A stretch of DNA of 64,000 nucleotides, taken from assembly GCA_948891265.1 (NCBI GenBank), contig CAQUBD010000007.1, positions 1 through 64,000 of the forward strand, in the 5' to 3' direction. Every line of letters begins with the position of its first letter. Position 1 is the stretch's first letter. Source of the stretch: an uncultured Clostridia bacterium (GTDB lineage: Bacteria > Bacillota > Clostridia > TANB77 > CAG-508). Below are positions 60,340 to 64,000 of the stretch, in pieces. Made by a program: the position numbers and the translations under genes. The notes beneath the pieces are model-generated. The model was not told the origin of the DNA. It did no database searches and saw only the letters and a program-made list of their open reading frames with translations.

Positions 60340-60363
60340 ATACCATCCATTTCTGAATGATAT
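60340..60363 (-). terminator. Terminator of ssrA
   Basis: On the minus strand ATATCATTCA pairs (with wobbles) with TGGATGGTAT around GAAA and is followed by TTTTTTT. It lies about 50 nt downstream of the mature tmRNA end. Confidence 0.75.
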
Positions 60364-60414
60364 TTGTATCTATCTGTTCTATTAGTTCGAACAGAAACGT
60401 CGTTGGTGGAGATG

Positions 60415-60760
60415 AGGGGAATCGAACCCCTGTCCATAATACTATCCAAATAGACCTCTACAAGTTTAGTTTATCATTTATTTTCTTTTTTAATTCACCG
60501 ATAAACAGGTTAATTAAAAATATATCTTTATAAAATACCCCCTACTTCTAAAGAAAAAGTAGCTTTGTTCCCTACTTTAATTTTACACCTTAATTTAAAC
60601 CAGTAGGCTATCTAAATAAGATGACACTGCAATTAGGCAGCGTATGCTAATTCTTGATTATCAGCGTTTATTTTTATTTTCTCGTTTATTTAAGTGGCCA
60701 ACGAGAATCCACTACTTGCTATCTATATTTCATGTAATATGTCGAAACCATTACATCCCC
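60415..60760 (-). ncRNA. ssrA: Transfer-messenger RNA (tmRNA)
   Basis: The RNA begins GGGGATGTAATGGTTTCGAC and ends GGTTCGATTCCCCTCATCTCCACCA, the standard tmRNA ends forming the alanine-tRNA-like domain. The tag reading frame is Ala-Asp-Asn-Gln-Glu-Leu-Ala-Tyr-Ala-Ala followed by TAA. tmRNA with SmpB rescues stalled ribosomes and tags truncated proteins for proteolysis. Its length of 346 nt is normal. The tag ends Tyr-Ala-Ala rather than the common Leu-Ala-Ala. Confidence 0.97.
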
Positions 60761-60773
60761 ATATTACTTTTTT

Positions 60774-60802
60774 ATTATACTATATTTTATTACTTTTATC
60801 AA
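60774..60802 (-). promoter_or_regulatory. ssrA promoter
   Basis: On the minus strand TTGATA (complement of 60797-60802), 17 bp, TATAAT (complement of 60774-60779), 13 bp before the first G of tmRNA. Confidence 0.8.
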
Positions 60803-60843
60803 CTTTTATAATATATATTCATATTATATTTTAGGTGATTTAT

Positions 60844-61762
60844 ATGAGTATTGTTCCTACAAATGTTAATTATAATCATTATTTAATGACTCAAAATCTT
60901 TTAGTTTTAAATCGTACATATCCTTTTTTGAACATTCAGACTATTGGAAATAGTGTTATAGGAAAAGAACTTTATATTATAAAACTTGGAAAAGGTCAGA
61001 AAAAAGTTTTTTATTCTGCTTCAATTCACGCAAATGAGTGGATTACAAGTGTATTACTTATGAAATTTATTGAAGATTACTGTATTGCTTATACTAACAA
61101 TTCGACATTATATGGATATTCTATAAAAAATTTATTTAACACTGCTTCTATTTATATTATGCCAATGATTAATCCTGATGGAGTAGATTTAGTTACAGGA
61201 TCTTTAAATCCAACTTCATCTGTGTATTTGAATGCAAAAAACATTTCTACTTCTTTCCCAGATATTTCCTTTCCAAATCGGGTGGAAGGCGAATATCAAT
61301 GGTGTGGATTTAAATTTGCAATTTCCTGCTGGTTGGGAAAATGCAAAAGAAATAAAATATTCGCAAGGATTTAATAAACCTGCTCCTCGTGACTTTGTTG
61401 GATATGGCCCGTTAACAGAGCCAGAATCTTTAGCAATTTATGATTTTACTCTTTCACATGATTTTAAATTAATAATTTCCTATCATACTCAAGGTCAAGA
61501 AATTTATTGGAATTTTCAAAATATTTATCCTCCTAGAGGATACGAAATAGGAAGGCGTTTTGCTAGTTCAAGTAGATATAAATTAGCAGATGTTCCTTAT
61601 AATTCTAGTTTTGCTGGATATAAAGATTGGTGGATTCAAACTTATAATCGACCTGGCTATACAATTGAAGCAGGTATTGGTGAAAATCCTTTGCCTTTAT
61701 CTCAATTTGATGAAATTTATAAAGATAATTTGGGAATTTTAGTTTTAGGTGCTACTTTATAA
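60844..61762 (+). pseudogene. M14 family carboxypeptidase (gamma-D-glutamyl-diamino acid endopeptidase-like), frameshifted
   Basis: The two overlapping frames together encode a complete M14 zinc peptidase of about 305 residues. The first frame contains the zinc ligands H-A-N-E (His62, Glu65) and M-I-N-P-D-G-V-D. The second contains V-D-L-N-L-Q-F-P-A-G-W, the third ligand in S-Y-H-T-Q-G, and the catalytic Glu in T-I-E-A-G-I-G-E-N-P. The frames join at Phe-Pro-Asn-Gly-Trp if one C at about 61279 is removed. Homologues such as YqgT and Ent1 cleave gamma-D-Glu-diamino acid bonds in cell wall or spore peptidoglycan. AGGTGA precedes the ATG at 60844. It is a pseudogene or a sequencing error. Confidence 0.8.
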
Positions 61763-61842
61763 ATTTTTGAATATTTACTTTTAATAATCAAGAAAATATG
61801 ATTAAATCAGGATCATAAAATACTTGCATTTTAAACTAAAGA

Positions 61843-61880
61843 AGGGGGTGTAAAAAAGTATTTATTTTTACACCTCCTTA
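61843..61880. terminator. Bidirectional terminator between M14 gene and amidoligase operon
   Basis: AAGGGGGTGTAAAAA (about 61843-61855) pairs with TTTTTACACCTCCTT (61865-61879) with one mismatch. T-rich flanks are present on both strands, and the genes on each side converge. Confidence 0.8.
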
Positions 61881-61899
61881 AAGTATCTAATTTTTAACG

Positions 61900-63222
61900 T
61901 TATCTTTCAAAAGTATCTATTCCAGATCTATATTTTTCATATTCACTTTTTTCTCTTATAGACTTCCAACGTTTTCTAAAAATATTCTTTCGTTCAGACT
62001 TATCAAATAATAAATTTAACAAATTATTTATTTTATTAGTTTCTGTTACATCACGTAAAAATAATTTTTCAAACTCATCTTTTTTATAATTTGGATTTTT
62101 AGCATTTTCTAAACTCACTTCAAATATTTTTCCTACTAATTCTAAATCTTGAAAAATAATTTCTGGCTCTAGTGAAGAATTAAATATTCTTATTTCAATT
62201 CTTCCTGCATTATCAGAGTTCCATTCCATATGATTAAAGTTTATACTTGTCCATCTTACTTGTGATTTCTCATCTTCTTTTTTCTTTATTCCTTCCTCAT
62301 ATTTATGGTAAATTCGAATCTTTTCTTCATCTGTTTTTGCATAAGCTAAATCCCATCCTAAATCATAATATTCTGGACCAATATTTGACCAAGCAATAAT
62401 TTTATCTAATCTATTTCGTGCCTGAATTTGATATAAAAATTTCTCCATATCTTCTTCAGTTTCAAGAGCAATACTTCTATCTTCTTCAAAAAAATTTTGA
62501 ATATTTTCTTTTATTGGAGTAGCCATCGTATGTGCCTCTTCTCTTATCTCTTCCCCTTCTGGATTAGCCATTTTAAAAAATAATTCTTCACATTCTCCCC
62601 ATATTTTAAGTAAATTTTCTATCGCCTTTTTATTACATTCTAAATAATCAACTCCAATGTTTATATGTAATCCAGTTGCTTCATGTAATCTAGCATTCAA
62701 AGCTTTGAATAAAGTACAAATTGCCACAATTTGATTTAAGTCATATAAGTTATTTTTCATAATTGGTGTAGATGCTTCTGATTCATCAGTAAATGCTTCT
62801 GGAGAAAAAATCCATTTATTAAACTCATTTTTCTTTTGAAAATCTGAATTTTGAATAATTGCATTCGAAATATCAGTAGGAACTTCTAGGATTTCCATAA
62901 TGTATTCAATAGAATTTGAATCAAATATCCATTTAATTTCATCTAAGGGTATATTTGATACTTCTATTTCCAAACCAAATTTTAATTTTTCTGGAAAATC
63001 TATTTTTTCTTCCCATCTGGAAAATCTTTTTTCATCATTAAATAATCCATACAATACTTTGTTCTTATCAACAATTTTTAAGATTTTATCAAGATACTCT
63101 TTTGTATACCACCAAGGATTTCTAAGAAAATATTCTTTGATATCTTGCATATTTGACATTATTTCTTGTTCTTTATATTCATCTATATGATCTAAAAAAT
63201 CACCAGTTTCTATAAAATTCAC
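61900..63222 (-). CDS. Putative amidoligase (Amidoligase_2 family)
   Basis: This 440-residue protein shows the core of the COOH-NH2 ligase group related to glutamine synthetase and ATP-grasp-like enzymes. It has F-G-L-E-I-E-V near residue 82, D-E-S-E-A-S-T-P near 148, G-L-H-I-N-I-G near 184 and G-R-I-E-I-R-I-F-N-S-S-L near 345, in the expected order. Such enzymes are predicted to form amide bonds between acids and amines, on peptides, proteins or cell wall, but few have been tested. GGGGGAG precedes a GTG start. It lies 12 bp downstream of a 133-aa gene, forming a two-gene operon. Confidence 0.75.
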   Translation of the reverse strand: MNFIETGDFLDHIDEYKEQEIMSNMQDIKEYFLRNPWWYTKEYLDKILKIVDKNKVLYGLFNDEKRFSRWEEKIDFPEKLKFGLEIEVSNIPLDEIKWIFDSNSIEYIMEILEVPTDISNAIIQNSDFQKKNEFNKWIFSPEAFTDESEASTPIMKNNLYDLNQIVAICTLFKALNARLHEATGLHINIGVDYLECNKKAIENLLKIWGECEELFFKMANPEGEEIREEAHTMATPIKENIQNFFEEDRSIALETEEDMEKFLYQIQARNRLDKIIAWSNIGPEYYDLGWDLAYAKTDEEKIRIYHKYEEGIKKKEDEKSQVRWTSINFNHMEWNSDNAGRIEIRIFNSSLEPEIIFQDLELVGKIFEVSLENAKNPNYKKDEFEKLFLRDVTETNKINNLLNLLFDKSERKNIFRKRWKSIREKSEYEKYRSGIDTFER

Positions 63223-63234
63223 CTTACTCCCCCT

Positions 63235-63636
63235 CTATATAATTTCATTAATTACAATATAGTTTCCTTTATATTTTTCTTTCTCTTTTACTGTTAATAA
63301 ATTATCACTTAATTTGCTTTCTAATATTACAATATTAGGAATTTTACATAAAGACATTATAAATTCTCTTTCATTATCAATTATTAATGCTTTATCTAAA
63401 TTATACTTTTCTTTTATTATTTTATATTGTTCTCCTAATATACCCATTTTAGTATGAACAATATCTAAATCTAAACAATAAAATTTTATTTTATAAAATG
63501 CTATTTCATATCTCCTAATAAACTTTTGCTTTTCTGTTAAATGAAAATATTGTTTTCCAAATATAAATTCATATAATTCTTGTAACGAATCAAATTTATT
63601 AATTTGTTCTTGTTCTATATATATTAAATCTTTCAT
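63235..63636 (-). CDS. Hypothetical 133-aa partner of the amidoligase
   Basis: This soluble alpha/beta protein has no recognised family. It has an N-terminal helical part (F-D-S-L-Q-E-L-Y-E-F-I-F-G) and a C-terminal part with alternating strands and helices (K-A-L-I-I-D-N-E-R-E-F, then N-I-V-I-L-E-S-K-L). It lacks the Y-G-x-L motif expected of gamma-glutamyl cyclotransferase partners that often sit beside amidoligases. GAGGT precedes the ATG, and the amidoligase start follows its stop by 12 bp, so the products are probably functionally linked. Confidence 0.55.
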   Translation of the reverse strand: MKDLIYIEQEQINKFDSLQELYEFIFGKQYFHLTEKQKFIRRYEIAFYKIKFYCLDLDIVHTKMGILGEQYKIIKEKYNLDKALIIDNEREFIMSLCKIPNIVILESKLSDNLLTVKEKEKYKGNYIVINEII

Positions 63637-63857
63637 ATTTCTTCAACCTCTTTTATATTAACATAATTATTTTATCACATAACTGCACATTTATCAATAT
63701 TTTTATCTATATATTAGAACAAATGGGAAAGCTAATAAATTTATAGTATGTTATTTAAAACTATAAATTTTAATTAGTAATAAATTATAAATAGCAAAGT
63801 TTTCCGTAAATTTGTTCATGTGCGAAATTTTCGTTAGAAAATTTCTGTACAGCTGAG
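63637..63857. other. Intergenic, AT-rich with hairpins, no gene seen
   Basis: AATTTATAGT pairs with ACTATAAATT (about 63739-63770). A GTGCGAAATTTTC...GAAAATTTC segment resembles the hairpin at 50.79 kb. No supported ORF. Confidence 0.45.
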
Positions 63858-63898
63858 TTTAATATAATAGGAAAGTATAACTTTCCTATTATATTAAA
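63858..63898. repeat. Perfect 41-nt palindromic hairpin
   Basis: The 19 nt at 63858-63876 are exactly complementary to 63880-63898 with a 3-nt loop. It lies 14 bp beyond the maf stop and may act as its terminator, although the T-rich end is short. Confidence 0.6.
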
Positions 63899-63911
63899 AA
63901 CAAGATGCCTA

Positions 63912-64000
63912 TTACATCTTGTTTATATATTCTTTAATTATATCATATACTTTATGTGTTGGTAATCCAACAACTGATGTATAATTTCCTTCTATTTTCT
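63912..64000 (-). CDS. maf: Maf family nucleotide pyrophosphatase, 3' end only
   Basis: The partial frame leaves the window on the right. The 29 visible residues contain G-N-Y-T-S-V-V-G-L-P followed by V-Y-D-I-I-K-E-Y. This is the C-terminal signature of Maf proteins, which hydrolyse non-canonical or ordinary nucleoside triphosphates and were first linked to septum formation. The start and catalytic part are outside the window. Confidence 0.8.
   Translation of the reverse strand, partial: KIEGNYTSVVGLPTHKVYDIIKEYINKM

Noticed and set aside
60243..60449. 68-codon ORF over the ssrA 3' end
   Set aside because: Overlaps tmRNA and its terminator; not a protein gene.

Overview
The window is AT-rich chromosomal DNA (by eye well under 30% G+C) that looks like a low-GC, endospore-forming member of the Clostridia (Bacillota). 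The evidence is Shine-Dalgarno sites close to AGGAGG, housekeeping genes of Gram-positive type (murB, murD, yvcK, ftsY, holA, tyrS, argS), an SleB-type spore cortex hydrolase, a previously uncalled 24-codon spoVM gene, and many small pilin-like, coat-like or unknown proteins typical of uncultured gut Clostridia. I cannot name a species.

Layout. 0.4-9.2 kb: S24/S26-like peptidase, sleB, holA, glycogen debranching enzyme, yvcK, murB, a pilin-like protein and a helical-repeat protein. 9.3-15.4 kb: NfeD-stomatin pair, argS, a truncated hepT, galE, a tiny spoVM operon, nth. 15.4-20.0 kb: a minus-strand operon of one flippase-like membrane protein, two GT8 glycosyltransferases and two PlsC-type acyltransferases, suggesting a glycolipid or lipid-linked glycan. 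20.0-29.6 kb: a decayed accessory island ending beside the 3' end of tRNA-Leu(CAA). It holds gene remnants, a candidate type I toxin-antitoxin locus, an AraC regulator with a VOC protein, and a Tn4451-like mobilizable element (relaxase, mobC, tnpV, tnpX) whose tnpX and mobC are both frameshifted. 29.8-43.4 kb: ABC exporter pair, an unknown two-gene plus-strand operon, a two-component system, a class B PBP, a lipase, trxA-trxB, dgkA and a hemolysin-III-like protein. 43.4-53.6 kb: a hairpin/MITE-like element, zinc ribbon gene, tyrS, UPF0182, ftsY, AI-2E-type permease, CBS protein, coat-like protein, murD. 53.8-60.4 kb: a second accessory block (unknown 616-aa protein, repeat lipoprotein, Mob_Pre-type relaxase, KilA-N protein) lying just downstream of the 3' end of ssrA (tmRNA). 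60.8-64 kb: frameshifted M14 carboxypeptidase, an amidoligase operon and the 3' end of maf.

The most unusual signals are: (1) a family of composite REP/MITE-like intergenic repeats with AAGATGTGTCCC ends that abut stop codons and ribosome binding sites, and give two unrelated proteins the same C-terminal residues; (2) a convergent two-promoter locus encoding a 38-aa hydrophobic peptide in which both RNAs would begin with nearly the same leader; (3) large perfect inverted repeats at 43.5 and 49.3 kb; (4) a lipoprotein with an exact 183-bp tandem duplication; (5) unknown operons at 33.7 and 53.8 kb. All calls come from reading the sequence without database searches.
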